Shown: positions 23,938 through 32,568 of the stretch, piece by piece
How positions within the stretch are numbered: the first letter of the stretch is position 1
Layout of the letters: each line of letters starts with the position of its first letter
Assembly (NCBI GenBank): GCA_001603665.1
Contig: LUZN01000039.1
Coordinates: 1-32,576 of the forward strand
Origin: Bacteroidales bacterium Bact_22
Lineage (GTDB): Bacteria; Bacteroidota; Bacteroidia; Bacteroidales; F082
Length of the DNA: 32,576 bases
Reading direction: 5' to 3'
Program-made: the position numbers and the translations under genes
Notes under the pieces: generated by a model
Databases searched by the model: none
What the model was told of the DNA's origin: nothing
The model's input: only the letters and a program-made list of their open reading frames with translations

Positions 23938-24013
23938 CAAGGTTAATTCAGGGTGTAAAATTACAAATTTTTGAAAAAATTGAACCGTTTTTTTACAAAA
24001 ATAATTATTTTTG
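23938..24013. promoter_or_regulatory. divergent cvpA/glnS promoter region
   Basis: For glnS: TATTTTTG at 24006-24013, 19 bases before the ATG, with a TTG at 23980-23982 (23-base spacing, a little long). For cvpA there are two candidates on the minus strand: TATTTTTG (23996-24003), 72 bases from the ATG, or a weaker TAACCTTG (23938-23945) with TTTG at 23964-23967, only 14 bases from the ATG. I cannot choose between the two. Confidence 0.5.
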
Positions 24014-24032
24014 CAGTTTAAATATACCAATT

Positions 24033-25775
24033 ATGAATCTCGAAGAAGCTGAAAAAGAAGAAAAGAAATCGCTGAATTTCATTGAAGCGAAAGTTGAGGA
24101 AGATTTACGAAACGGCAAGAACGCCAAGCGAATTCAGACTCGTTTCCCTCCAGAGCCGAACGGCTACCTCCACATCGGTCACGCCAAGGCGATCTGTCTG
24201 GACTTCGGCATCGCCAAGAACTACGGCGGCGTTTGCAACCTGCGTTTCGACGACACGAACCCCACCAAGGAGAACATGGAATATGTCGACGCCATCAAGG
24301 AAGACATCCAATGGCTTGGCTATCAGTGGGGTAACGAATATTACGCTTCAGATTATTTCCAGCAGCTTTGGGATTTTGCTATCGAACTGATTAAACGCGG
24401 CAAGGCATATATCGACGAGCAGTCGTCGGAGGAGATTGCAGCACAGAAAGGCACTCCTACGCAGCCCGGCACCGAGAGTCCATACCGTAACCGCCCTATT
24501 GAGGAGTCGCTTGAACTCTTCAACAAGATGAACTCAGGCGAGATTGAAGAAGGTAAGATGGTGCTTCGCGCAAAAATCGATATGGCCAACCCAAACATGC
24601 ACTTCCGCGATCCTATAATTTATAGAGTTGTGAAGACTCCGCATCATCGCACTGGCACAAAATGGAACGCCTACCCGATGTACGACTTCGCTCACGGTCA
24701 GAGTGACTACTTCGAGGGCGTGACACACTCGCTTTGCACGCTGGAATTCGTGGTGCACCGCCCGCTTTACGATTTATTCGTCGACTGGCTCAAGGAGATC
24801 CGTGGTGAAGGCGACAATATGGACGACAACCGTCCGCGTCAGACTGAGTTCAACAAGCTGAACCTCAACTACACCCTGATGAGCAAGCGTAACCTGCTGA
24901 TTTTGGTGAAAGAAGGCGTGGTGAACGGCTGGGACGACCCACGAATGCCTACGATTTGCGGTTTCCGTCGTCGTGGCTACACACCTGAGTCAATTCATAA
25001 GTTTATCGATAAGATTGGATACACTACATACGACGCTTTGAACGACTTTGCGTTGCTCGAAAGCTCGATTCGCGAAGACTTAAACGCCCGCGCGACGCGC
25101 GTGGCGGCCGTGATCAACCCGGTGAAACTCGTGATTACCAACTATCCGGAAGGACAGACCGAGGAACTCGAGGCTGTCAACAACCCTGAAGACGAGAGCG
25201 CGGGCGTTCATAACATCACGTTCAGTCGCGAGCTCTGGATTGAGAAGGAAGACTTCATGGAATGCCCTCCGAACAAGTATTTCCGCCTCACTCCAGGCAA
25301 GGAAGTGCGCCTCAAAAACGCTTACATCGTGAAGTGCACTGGTTGCAAGAAAGATGAAAACGGCGAAGTCGTGGAGGTTTATGCCGAATACGACCCGATG
25401 ACACGCAGCGGAATGCCAGAGGCCAACCGTAAGGTGAAAGGCACTATCCACTGGGTCAGTCAGGCACACTGCATCAAAGCGGAAGTCAGACTTTACGACC
25501 GTCTGTGGAATGTTGAAAACCCACGCGACGAGCTGGCGCGCTTGCAGGACGAAGGCAATACTCCAATCGAGGCGATGCGTAAGATGATGAACCCTAACTC
25601 ATTGGAAATCAGAACTGAATGCTACGTTGAAAAATATCTCGCCGACGCCAAACCGCTCGACCATTTCCAGTTCCAGAGAATAGGATATTTCACCGTCGAC
25701 AAAGACAGTACACCTGATCATCTGGTGTTTAACAGAACAGTCGGATTGAAAGATACTTGGGCAAAAACGAACTAA
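24033..25775 (+). CDS. glnS: glutamine--tRNA ligase
   Basis: Class I glutaminyl-tRNA synthetase, 580 residues from the ATG at 24033. The frame is open upstream to 23922, but those codons are AT-rich, cover the promoter and lack family similarity. The N-terminal helix is followed by PPEPNGYLHIGHAK (HIGH at 47-50) and, in place of KMSKS, the variant LMSKR (282-286). The RFDDTNPTKE and LHHRTGTKWNAYPMYDFAHG-like blocks and a beta-barrel anticodon domain complete the protein. Its presence means this lineage charges tRNA-Gln directly. It is followed after one base by the COG1915-like gene. Confidence 0.96.
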   Translation: MNLEEAEKEEKKSLNFIEAKVEEDLRNGKNAKRIQTRFPPEPNGYLHIGHAKAICLDFGIAKNYGGVCNLRFDDTNPTKENMEYVDAIKEDIQWLGYQWGNEYYASDYFQQLWDFAIELIKRGKAYIDEQSSEEIAAQKGTPTQPGTESPYRNRPIEESLELFNKMNSGEIEEGKMVLRAKIDMANPNMHFRDPIIYRVVKTPHHRTGTKWNAYPMYDFAHGQSDYFEGVTHSLCTLEFVVHRPLYDLFVDWLKEIRGEGDNMDDNRPRQTEFNKLNLNYTLMSKRNLLILVKEGVVNGWDDPRMPTICGFRRRGYTPESIHKFIDKIGYTTYDALNDFALLESSIREDLNARATRVAAVINPVKLVITNYPEGQTEELEAVNNPEDESAGVHNITFSRELWIEKEDFMECPPNKYFRLTPGKEVRLKNAYIVKCTGCKKDENGEVVEVYAEYDPMTRSGMPEANRKVKGTIHWVSQAHCIKAEVRLYDRLWNVENPRDELARLQDEGNTPIEAMRKMMNPNSLEIRTECYVEKYLADAKPLDHFQFQRIGYFTVDKDSTPDHLVFNRTVGLKDTWAKTN

Positions 25776-25776
25776 T

Positions 25777-26982
25777 ATGAAAATTGAAACTGAATTCATA
25801 GAAGGCCTTTACGAGGCTTTACCTGAGGAAACGAGGCATTACCTCGACATCGCCATCGAAAAGATAGTCGAAGCCAAGCGCCGTGGCGGCAAGGTGGTCG
25901 TCGTTACAGGCTCAGGCCCTAACATCCACGAAGGCGTCACCACCTTGATTGCTGAGTTTATCAACAAGGGCTTGATCGACGGCGTGACAACGAGTTCTGC
26001 TGTCGTGTCGCATGAGATGGGCGGCGTGCTCGATAAGGTGAAACGTATCAACATCCACGACATAGGCGAGGAGTTCCTCGACTTCGAAAAGATGCCTCGC
26101 GGCGATATCTTCGAGCTCACCGAACTCACCGACGCTCAATGGGCTGACCTCAAGAAAGAAATGATCATCAATGATGCTTTGGTGCAGCGTTGCAACGAGA
26201 AAGAAGGCACCGTCATCATCAAGGCGGCGGCTAATATGGCATATCCTATGGGCTTGCGCAACGAGTCGTTTGCCGCGAGTATCATGGAGATTGCTCACAC
26301 TAAACACGTTCCGTTTGAGGAAGTCGTAGGTTGGGGCTGCGATGAGCGTACCATGCTCGGAGCAGGTGCCCGTAAAGGCGTGCCGGTGCTCGTGAGCGTT
26401 CCGCAGCTTATCGGCGGCGGACAGGTCGGCATCAGCATCGCCGACAGTATCCCGGTGAGCGACAGAACCTTCCGTATCTCACGCATGCTTGGCAGCGCCG
26501 ACGTCATCATCGAGTCGGCGGTGGCTTTGACACAGGAGATCCACGATGGTCCGTTCGAGACATACACCGGTCACGGCATCTGGGCACATTGGAGCGGATA
26601 TCCGACTTACAGCTTGAAAGACAAGACCTTGATTCGTTTCGACCTTGACGAAAATCTCAAGAAAGCTTGGGATCTCGATAAGAAATCGGGCGAGGTGCAG
26701 GCCGCTATCGATAAAGGTCTGCCGAAGACAAAAATGTCGAAAATCCCGTTCCGTATGGAGATGTCGGCATTCTCACGTCTCGAGAATTCAATCCCTGTTA
26801 TCGGCGACATCGGCGTGCTTTGGTCGGTGATGGCTTTGAAGGTGGCTCAGGCGCTCAACGTCGAGCTCGACTACATCAGCTATCCGCAACAGACCGAGCC
26901 TGGCAAGGCAATGCGCGAATGGATTGTCGACAACATCGACTATATGAAAATGGATAAGATTAAGCAGTGGCTTAATAGTTAA
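25777..26982 (+). CDS. conserved protein, distantly like the C-terminal domain of COG1915 (LOR/SDH) proteins
   Basis: 401 residues, soluble, no signal peptide. I do not recognise the family with certainty. Residues 37-80 (GGKVVVVTGSGPNIHEG, then IAEFINKGLIDGV and SSAVVSHEMG) have the pattern GG-VVV-GP--H-G---I--G------A--H. I recall that pattern from the C-terminal domain of archaeal and cyanobacterial COG1915/TIGR00300 proteins. Later blocks include IIKAAANMAYPMGLRNE (148-164), VVGWGCDERTMLGAGARKGVPVLVS and PQLIGGGQVGISIADSIPVSDR, which look like a nucleotide- or ligand-binding site. One base after glnS and 37 bases before an ECF S-component. A metabolic enzyme is likely; the reaction cannot be named. 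Confidence 0.6.
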   Translation: MKIETEFIEGLYEALPEETRHYLDIAIEKIVEAKRRGGKVVVVTGSGPNIHEGVTTLIAEFINKGLIDGVTTSSAVVSHEMGGVLDKVKRINIHDIGEEFLDFEKMPRGDIFELTELTDAQWADLKKEMIINDALVQRCNEKEGTVIIKAAANMAYPMGLRNESFAASIMEIAHTKHVPFEEVVGWGCDERTMLGAGARKGVPVLVSVPQLIGGGQVGISIADSIPVSDRTFRISRMLGSADVIIESAVALTQEIHDGPFETYTGHGIWAHWSGYPTYSLKDKTLIRFDLDENLKKAWDLDKKSGEVQAAIDKGLPKTKMSKIPFRMEMSAFSRLENSIPVIGDIGVLWSVMALKVAQALNVELDYISYPQQTEPGKAMREWIVDNIDYMKMDKIKQWLNS

Positions 26983-27018
26983 AAGTTTGTAAAGTTTATA
27001 AAGTTAAAAAGTTATAAA
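26978..27018. repeat. AAGTT-based tandem repeat
   Basis: About five imperfect units of AAGTT plus 3-4 A/T bases fill the gap between the COG1915-like gene and the ECF S-component gene. Similar AT-rich short-period tracts occur at 15684-15711 and 30036-30056. The copies vary in length (8-9 bases), as expected from replication slippage. Confidence 0.55.
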
Positions 27019-27019
27019 G

Positions 27020-27529
27020 ATGAATAACACAGCATCAGTTAAACTCTATAACCTTGATTTTGATGAGGTTAAGACGTATTTGTTTGCGATATTATTTGTG
27101 GCCGGCAACATCGTTTTGCCGCAGCTTTGCCACCTCATCCCTAACGGCGGTCTGATCTTCCTGCCAATCTATTTCTTCACCTTGATTGCCTCATACAAGT
27201 ACGGCATGAAGGTCGGTTTGATGACAGCAATTTTGTCGCCTATCGTCAACAGTCTGCTTTTTGGAATGCCTCCAGCGGCAGTGGTTCCGAGCATCCTTAT
27301 CAAGTCGATTTTCCTGGCAGTTTCGGCAGCTTGGGTAGCTGAAAAGACTCAGAAAGTGTCGCTTTGGACCATTCTTTTGGTGGTCTTGGCCTATCAGGTG
27401 TTTGGCTGCCTCGTCGAATGGCTCATCGAAGGCTCATTCGTTGCCGGATTCAACGATTTCCGCATCGGAATTCCAGGAATGCTCATCCAGTGGATTGGCG
27501 GCTTTTTATTTGTGAAGTATATTAAATGA
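27020..27529 (+). CDS. ECF transporter S-component-like membrane protein
   Basis: 169 residues with five or six membrane segments and no signal peptide. The pattern (VAGNIVLPQLCHLIPNGGLIFLPIYFFTLIASYKYGMKVGLMTAILSPIVNSLLFGMPP in outline) fits substrate-binding S-components of energy-coupling factor vitamin transporters. No EcfA ATPase or EcfT gene is in the window, so a shared module encoded elsewhere would be needed. It overlaps the following DUF1893 gene by 4 bases, a pairing that suggests the imported compound is handled by that protein or by the COG1915-like protein upstream. Substrate unknown. Confidence 0.75.
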   Translation: MNNTASVKLYNLDFDEVKTYLFAILFVAGNIVLPQLCHLIPNGGLIFLPIYFFTLIASYKYGMKVGLMTAILSPIVNSLLFGMPPAAVVPSILIKSIFLAVSAAWVAEKTQKVSLWTILLVVLAYQVFGCLVEWLIEGSFVAGFNDFRIGIPGMLIQWIGGFLFVKYIK

Positions 27530-27933
27530 TTGAACCGTTAGAACGCGCGAAATCATTACTAAAATCAACTGATTCCACACTTTGTGTTGTCTCGGGCGAT
27601 GACGTTTTCACATCTCAGGAAAGAGGTGTAAAGCCGCTTTTATTTCTTCTTAAAGAGAAAAAAGAATTGCTGAAAGGCGCTTCTGTGGCTGACAAAGTCA
27701 TCGGTAAGGCCGCGGCGCTCCTCATGGCTTTGGGAGAGATTAAAGAAGTTCATACTTTAATCATTTCCGAGCCTGCGTTGCAAGTCTTTGAAAATCATAA
27801 GATTAAATATTTTTATGATAAGAAAGTCGACAGAATCGTCAATCGCACAGGCGACGGCCTCTGCCCCATGGAAACGCTCTGCCTGGATGTGGATGATCCG
27901 CAGGAGGCGTTTGACCGTATCACCTCACTTTGA
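27526..27933 (+). CDS. DUF1893 protein
   Basis: 135 residues. The start (LLKSTDSTLCVVSGDDVFTSQERGVKPLL) and the core (ASVADKVIGKAAALLMALGEIKEVHTLIISEPAL) fit DUF1893, a small family with a cytidine deaminase-like fold (Thermotoga TM1506). The KVIGKAAALL block is family-typical, but the zinc-binding HxE...PCxxC set of real deaminases is not evident; the nearest match is a lone pair of cysteines around GLCPMETLCLD (112-122). The function is unknown. It overlaps the ECF S-component gene by 4 bases and the convergent anchored-protein gene by 14 bases. Confidence 0.82.
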   Translation: MIEPLERAKSLLKSTDSTLCVVSGDDVFTSQERGVKPLLFLLKEKKELLKGASVADKVIGKAAALLMALGEIKEVHTLIISEPALQVFENHKIKYFYDKKVDRIVNRTGDGLCPMETLCLDVDDPQEAFDRITSL

Positions 27934-29098
27934 TTTCAAATCCAGACCAGTCGTCGCTGTTTGTCAGCAAATCATAGTAATAACAGATATTTTCCTTGGT
28001 GATTTTGTCGCCGTTTACTGAGACTATCCTGTCGCCGACCTTGAAGACTTCATTGCCGTCGATGAGACGTGTCAAAATCTTCAATTTGCCTTTGTCGGCA
28101 ATGAGTTTGTAGCGGACAGGGTGATATGGCTTGACCTCATAGTTGTTATGAGGCTTTGCATATAATCTAGGTCCTCCGGACGATACTGAAATTATCCAGT
28201 CGAACTGCGAGATGGCCTTGAGCCCCATGTTGTTGTCCGCAAGATTTTTCACATAGATAATTTCGGTCTCTTTGTCGGTGTCAGCGATATTGAACTTTAC
28301 TTTAGGGGCATTTACAAACCGTTGCTTATCAGTATGACCGCCAATACCGGTTCCAAACGATCCTTCATAGACGTAATCGTCTGCTTGAGGGTTTTCAACC
28401 CTTTGCTCATCTTTCAAAACAAAGCCGGCACGTCCGTTTCCAGTGTCGAAGATGCATTTATATTCCACACCGTCGATTTGAGGATAAACCCACAGCACAT
28501 TCCGTTCATACGTGCATTTTACGGGAACATAACCTGTGGTGTCAATCGTATCCGAATAATTGACAAACCTTATCTCACTATTAGTGAAATCTAAAATTTC
28601 ATGACCTATGTGAAGGCTTTCAAAACCCAATAAATGGTGGTCGGTGATTGTATATTTTTCACAAAGAGGCTGTTCCGGAAACAAGACAGCCTGTCCAAGT
28701 CCTGTGTTATAAATCTCCTCCGTCCCGACTTTTGTATACAGTGTCGTGATTTTGATACTTGATTTTTTGTCGACACCTGTCACCCGAACACGATAAAACT
28801 TCATTCCTTCGGGGCGTGTGCTCGGCGTATACATCAACGTCATAATCGAATTGTCACCCGTATCGTAAATCAACGAATCAGGCTCGCCATTCAACTCAGC
28901 CTTGAAAACAATATGTTGCCCGTTATTTTTGAAATGTATGGTGTCATCAAATCGGACATCAACCACCACAATTTCATCTGTACACACCTTTAACGTATGA
29001 ATATACAAGCTCACAGGGAAAAAATAGAAAAACGCGGCACATAATGCCACTATTACAGCCAAAATTACGAGAAAAACTCTCTTAGTTTTCTTTTTCAT
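27920..29098 (-). CDS. membrane-anchored double-DTG (retropepsin-like) protein with PDZ-like tail
   Basis: 392 residues from the MKKKTKR methionine at 29098; an ATG five codons upstream (29113) is also possible. An N-terminal hydrophobic anchor (about 7-28) puts the rest in the periplasm. Two retropepsin-like active-site motifs are present, LIYDTGDNS (about D79) and CIFDTGNGR (about D218). They sit in two beta-rich halves, so the chain may form its own two-lobed aspartic peptidase. The tail (about 325-392) looks like a PDZ domain (KVGDRIVSVNGDKI). Bacteroidota encode many retropepsin-like proteins with a PDZ tail, most of unknown target. The 3' end overlaps DUF1893 by 14 bases; transcribed alone from 29131-29138. 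Confidence 0.75.
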   Translation of the reverse strand: MKKKTKRVFLVILAVIVALCAAFFYFFPVSLYIHTLKVCTDEIVVVDVRFDDTIHFKNNGQHIVFKAELNGEPDSLIYDTGDNSIMTLMYTPSTRPEGMKFYRVRVTGVDKKSSIKITTLYTKVGTEEIYNTGLGQAVLFPEQPLCEKYTITDHHLLGFESLHIGHEILDFTNSEIRFVNYSDTIDTTGYVPVKCTYERNVLWVYPQIDGVEYKCIFDTGNGRAGFVLKDEQRVENPQADDYVYEGSFGTGIGGHTDKQRFVNAPKVKFNIADTDKETEIIYVKNLADNNMGLKAISQFDWIISVSSGGPRLYAKPHNNYEVKPYHPVRYKLIADKGKLKILTRLIDGNEVFKVGDRIVSVNGDKITKENICYYYDLLTNSDDWSGFEIKVR

Positions 29099-29130
29099 AA
29101 AATTTAAATTCACAGGTTAATTATTGGCTG

Positions 29131-29138
29131 CAAAGTTA
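29131..29138 (-). promoter_or_regulatory. -7 element for the double-DTG protein
   Basis: On the minus strand TAACTTTG, a TAnnTTTG match, 17 bases before the upper ATG at 29113 and 32 before the one at 29098. No -33 box at standard spacing. Confidence 0.5.
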
Positions 29139-29248
29139 CAAAAATTATCAATTATTTGTTTTTATTTCATATTTTTGCAAACTAGAACTACTCATCATGA
29201 AAATATCCTCCCAATCCCTTATCCTCCCGACAAAATTTCTTTTGCCCG

Positions 29249-29285
29249 CTAAAAAAACAAAGGGGCACAATTTCTTGCGCCCCTT
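29249..29285 (-). terminator. intrinsic terminator of the 29310-29912 gene
   Basis: Read on the minus strand, AAGGGGCGCAA (29285-29275) pairs with TTGTGCCCCTT (29270-29260), including one G-U pair, around a 4-base loop. A T-rich run (TTTGTTTTTTT region, 29259-29251) follows. A classic Rho-independent terminator, 24 bases after the stop codon. Confidence 0.8.
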
Positions 29286-29309
29286 CATAACATGTCATTC
29301 AACAAGTAA

Positions 29310-29912
29310 TTATTCTGCTTTTACTTCTTCTTCAGGATTGGTAAGCTGTTTGTAAATCACAGCGTTGCAGCCCAATTGGATTGGGTAGTAGAGAATCATT
29401 ACGATAACGTTGAGGATAGCGCCAACGTGTGGAATTATACCAAGGATACCTGTTACAATGCCGAGGGCGATAGCCAAGATGATGCTGATAAAGAACATGC
29501 GCCATTTGTTACCATAGGTAAGTTCGTTTGACTTACGAAGTGCATCAAGAGCGTGAAGGTCTTTGTCGATGAACAGATAAATTGCGAGAACCCAAGCGTA
29601 TGACAAGACGATACCCGGGATAATACCCATCAGGAATGCCGGAACCATTGCCATTGCCTGCAAACCGACGAGGATGAAGAATTCACCCATGTTCTTGCGG
29701 AATTTTGCATCGAAAATGAAGAGAGGGTTGATGATGTTGCCCTTGCTCAACTCTACAGGAATCGACATCATTGCGATTGTTGTACCAACGTTGAGGTAAG
29801 GAATCCACACTGTCACGACATAGAGAATTGTTGCCAAAACCAATGACACAATGTTCTTAATGCCAATGCCTACGCCTTCGGTAAGCACTTCTTTAATGTC
29901 AAGTTTTTTCAT
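29310..29912 (-). CDS. multi-pass membrane protein of unknown function
   Basis: 200 residues, not assigned to a named family. Membrane segments at about 21-48, 74-98, 99-116, 139-160 and 163-187. A cytoplasmic loop contains KDLHALDALRKSNELTYGNKWRMF (118-140), a pattern seen in poorly described membrane proteins with a repeated 'ALRKS...GNKWR' loop (for example glycerophosphodiesterase-type membrane domains). The C-terminus is acidic. It has its own promoter (-7 box at 29945-29952) and terminator, so it is a single-gene unit. Confidence 0.75.
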   Translation of the reverse strand: MKKLDIKEVLTEGVGIGIKNIVSLVLATILYVVTVWIPYLNVGTTIAMMSIPVELSKGNIINPLFIFDAKFRKNMGEFFILVGLQAMAMVPAFLMGIIPGIVLSYAWVLAIYLFIDKDLHALDALRKSNELTYGNKWRMFFISIILAIALGIVTGILGIIPHVGAILNVIVMILYYPIQLGCNAVIYKQLTNPEEEVKAE

Positions 29913-29944
29913 GTTTTTAGTTATTTAAAGTTAGTTTTTCACCG

Positions 29945-29976
29945 CAAAGATAGAAAACTTTTAATACAAAAACAAA
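29945..29976 (-). promoter_or_regulatory. promoter of the 200-residue membrane protein
   Basis: On the minus strand TATCTTTG (29945-29952) with TTTG (29973-29976) at 20-base spacing; the ATG is 32 bases downstream. The region is A-rich, so the -33 box is weaker evidence than the -7. Confidence 0.6.
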
Positions 29977-30010
29977 AAAAATTAAAAAAAAGAAAACACA
30001 ACAAAACAAA

Positions 30011-30035
30011 TAGGGACGCACGCGGTGCATCCCTA
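30011..30035 (-). terminator. topA terminator made from a palindromic repeat
   Basis: On the minus strand TAGGGATGCAC pairs with GTGCGTCCCTA (one G-U pair, 3-base loop), followed by a long T-rich run (positions below 30011). It resembles the truB terminator repeat (GTAGAGACG...CGTCTCTAC). Both look like copies of a dispersed palindrome used as a transcription stop. Confidence 0.7.
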
Positions 30036-30056
30036 CTCTAAACTCTAAACTCTACA
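30036..30056. repeat. tandem CTCTAAA heptamers at the topA 3' end
   Basis: Three heptamers (CTCTAAA, CTCTAAA, CTCTACA) lie exactly between the topA stop codon and the terminator palindrome. Same unit as at 15684-15711. Confidence 0.65.
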
Positions 30057-32372
30057 CTACTTTTTACTACGTTTCTTCGAAGCGTTATCCGGATTGTTAA
30101 CAATATCAAGGCAATCCTGATATGTGAGGTTGTTGGCGTCGTACTGGCGCGGAATCTTGTAGTTGGCCTTTTTGTATGAAATATAGATTCCGAAACGGCC
30201 TCTTAACACCTTCATGTCGGCGTCTTCAGCGAATGTCATCACCACATTGTCGGCATCCGATTTGCGCTTGCTCTCAATGATTTCGATGGCGCGCTGGAAG
30301 GTCACCAACGACGGGTCGTCGAGCTTCGAAAGGCTGTAGAAAGCGTTTTTATGCTTCAAATACGGACCGAAACGGCCGATGGCAACCTGAATCTCTGCTT
30401 CTTCGTATTCGCCAAGCGAACGTGGGAATGCGAACAGATCCAACACCTCGTCCAAAGTGATGGTCTCGATGCTCTGATCTTTGTGCAAGCCTGCGAACTT
30501 CGGTTTTTCATCAGATTCGGTGTCGCCGATCTGTGCAACCGGACCGAAACGACCGATCTTCACGTAGACGTTCTTGCCTGAGACAGGGTCGACGCCAAGA
30601 AGCTTCTCCCCGCTGAATTTGCCTGAGTTGTCGCCGGTTTCGGTGATGGTCTTGTGGAAATCTTTGTAGAATTCCTTAATCATCTTGTTCCACTCGCAGC
30701 GACCTTCGGCGATCTTATCGAATTCCTTCTCCACATTAGCTGTGAAGTTATAGTCGACGATGGTCTCGAAGTAGCTGATCAAGAACTTGTTGACGAGCAC
30801 TCCGATGTCGGTAGGGACGAGCTTAGCCTTCTCGTAGCCGATGTTCTCTTTGCCTGTCTTTTCAGTGATTTTATTCTTTTTCAGAGTATAAATCTTGTAG
30901 GTGCGAGTCTCGCCAGCGATGTCTTTCTTCTCGACGTATTCTCTCTTCTGAATGGTTGAGATTGTCGGAGCGTATGTTGAAGGACGGCCGATGCCGAGTT
31001 CCTCCATTTTCTTAACGAGAGAAGCTTCGGTGTATCTGAACGGCTTACGAGCGAAACGCTGCTGTGCCTCCATCTTGTCGAGATCCAATACCTGACCGAC
31101 TTTCATTGGCGGAAGCATGCTGTTGACGCTCTCGCCGTTTTCGTCGTCAACGCTCTCGATATAAACCTTAAGGAATCCGTCGAAGAGAACCACCTCGCCT
31201 GATGCCACGAAGTCTTTGTCGGAATTGGAAACATCGATGTTTACTGTGGTTTTCTCAATCTGTGCGTCGGCCATCTGTGATGCGATGGTACGTTTCCAGA
31301 TGAGTTCGTAAAGCTTACGTTCGTCGGCGGTACCTTTGATGTTCTGCTGGTCGAGGTATGTCGGACGGATAGCTTCGTGAGCTTCCTGTGCGCCCTTGCT
31401 CTTTGTGGTGAACTGGCGGGTCTTGACATACTGTGCGCCATAAAGGTTTTCAATCTCTTTCTTTGCCTGACCGAGTGCGAATGTCGAGAGGTTGACGCTG
31501 TCGGTACGCATGTAGGTGATCTTTCCTGATTCGTAGAGCTGCTGGGCGATACGCATGGTGTTGCTCACCGAGAAACCGAGCTTACGGCCGGCTTCCTGCT
31601 GCAGTGTCGAAGTGGTGAACGGAGGTGCCGGGCACTTTGATACCGGCTTCTTCTCCACCGCCTTGATGGAATATTCGGCAGCTTTGCAGTTTTCGAGGAA
31701 CTTATAAGCCTCTTCTTCGGTGTCGAAGCGGGTTGGAAGCTCAGCAAACAGCTGATATTCATGGTTGTCGATGGTGAACGAGAAGTTCGCTGTGATGCGG
31801 TAAGCGCTGCTGTTGACGAAGTTTTTGATCTCGTCTTCGCGCTCCACTATGAGGCGCACAGCCACGCTTTGCACACGACCAGCCGAAAGAGCAGGTTTCA
31901 CTTTCTTCCAGAGGAGTGGTGACAGCTCGTAACCTACGAGACGGTCGAGGACGCGGCGTGCCTGCTGAGCGGCCACAAGGTCCATGTCGATCTTACGCGG
32001 GTTGTCGATAGCGTGCAAAATAGCCGGTTTTGTAATCTCGTGGAACACAATACGGCGGTATTTATCTTCATTCAATCCAAGTGTCTCATAGAGATGCCAT
32101 GAAATTGACTCTCCTTCGCGGTCTTCATCGGATGCCAGCCACACCATCTCGGCGCCTGCCGACAGCTTCTTCAGTTCCGCAACAAGATGTTTTTTATCGT
32201 CCGGGACCTCATATTCCGGCATGAAGCCGTGGTCCATATCCAAACTCAAATTCGATTTGTTTAAATCCCTTACATGTCCGTAACTCGATTTTACCATGAA
32301 CTCCTTACCCAAAAAGCCTTCAATTGTCTTTGCCTTCGCCGGAGACTCAACTATCACAAGATTCTTTACCAT
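30057..32372 (-). CDS. topA: DNA topoisomerase I
   Basis: Type IA topoisomerase that relaxes negative supercoils, 771 residues. The Toprim domain has LVIVESPAKAKTIEGFLG (5-22, E9) and the acidic triad region SDEDREGE (81-88). The catalytic tyrosine is Y287 in GKITYMRTDS. LSAGRVQSVAVRLIVERE (162-179) and GIGRPSTYAPTI are further family blocks. In place of the zinc ribbons of E. coli TopA, the C-terminus has three GRFGxY/V-type repeats (near 610, 670 and 735) of the zinc-free kind common in Bacteroidota. It ends in a basic tail (KKRSKK). A -7 box lies 37 bases upstream of the ATG. Confidence 0.96.
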   Translation of the reverse strand: MVKNLVIVESPAKAKTIEGFLGKEFMVKSSYGHVRDLNKSNLSLDMDHGFMPEYEVPDDKKHLVAELKKLSAGAEMVWLASDEDREGESISWHLYETLGLNEDKYRRIVFHEITKPAILHAIDNPRKIDMDLVAAQQARRVLDRLVGYELSPLLWKKVKPALSAGRVQSVAVRLIVEREDEIKNFVNSSAYRITANFSFTIDNHEYQLFAELPTRFDTEEEAYKFLENCKAAEYSIKAVEKKPVSKCPAPPFTTSTLQQEAGRKLGFSVSNTMRIAQQLYESGKITYMRTDSVNLSTFALGQAKKEIENLYGAQYVKTRQFTTKSKGAQEAHEAIRPTYLDQQNIKGTADERKLYELIWKRTIASQMADAQIEKTTVNIDVSNSDKDFVASGEVVLFDGFLKVYIESVDDENGESVNSMLPPMKVGQVLDLDKMEAQQRFARKPFRYTEASLVKKMEELGIGRPSTYAPTISTIQKREYVEKKDIAGETRTYKIYTLKKNKITEKTGKENIGYEKAKLVPTDIGVLVNKFLISYFETIVDYNFTANVEKEFDKIAEGRCEWNKMIKEFYKDFHKTITETGDNSGKFSGEKLLGVDPVSGKNVYVKIGRFGPVAQIGDTESDEKPKFAGLHKDQSIETITLDEVLDLFAFPRSLGEYEEAEIQVAIGRFGPYLKHKNAFYSLSKLDDPSLVTFQRAIEIIESKRKSDADNVVMTFAEDADMKVLRGRFGIYISYKKANYKIPRQYDANNLTYQDCLDIVNNPDNASKKRSKK

Positions 32373-32409
32373 AACAAAAATTTAAATTTCACACTAATTT
32401 TTCGCGCTG

Positions 32410-32417
32410 CAAAATTA
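32410..32417 (-). promoter_or_regulatory. -7 element for topA
   Basis: On the minus strand TAATTTTG, 37 bases upstream of the topA ATG. No clear -33 box. Confidence 0.5.
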
Positions 32418-32568
32418 CTACATTATTATTTTAAAAATGAAATAATTTTTTAAAAAATTTTTATTTTAGTTGATAATCAATGGGTTATGACTAAGGCTTG
32501 TTATCTTACGGCAATGGGAGTCATTGAGAGAATGGTTTTAAAACTATTATTATTTAAAAGATTATTTG

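Noticed and set aside
23922-24032. Upstream extension of glnS by 37 codons
   Set aside because: Covers the divergent promoter region, is rich in rare AT codons, and ordinary GlnS proteins begin near MNLEEAEKEE.
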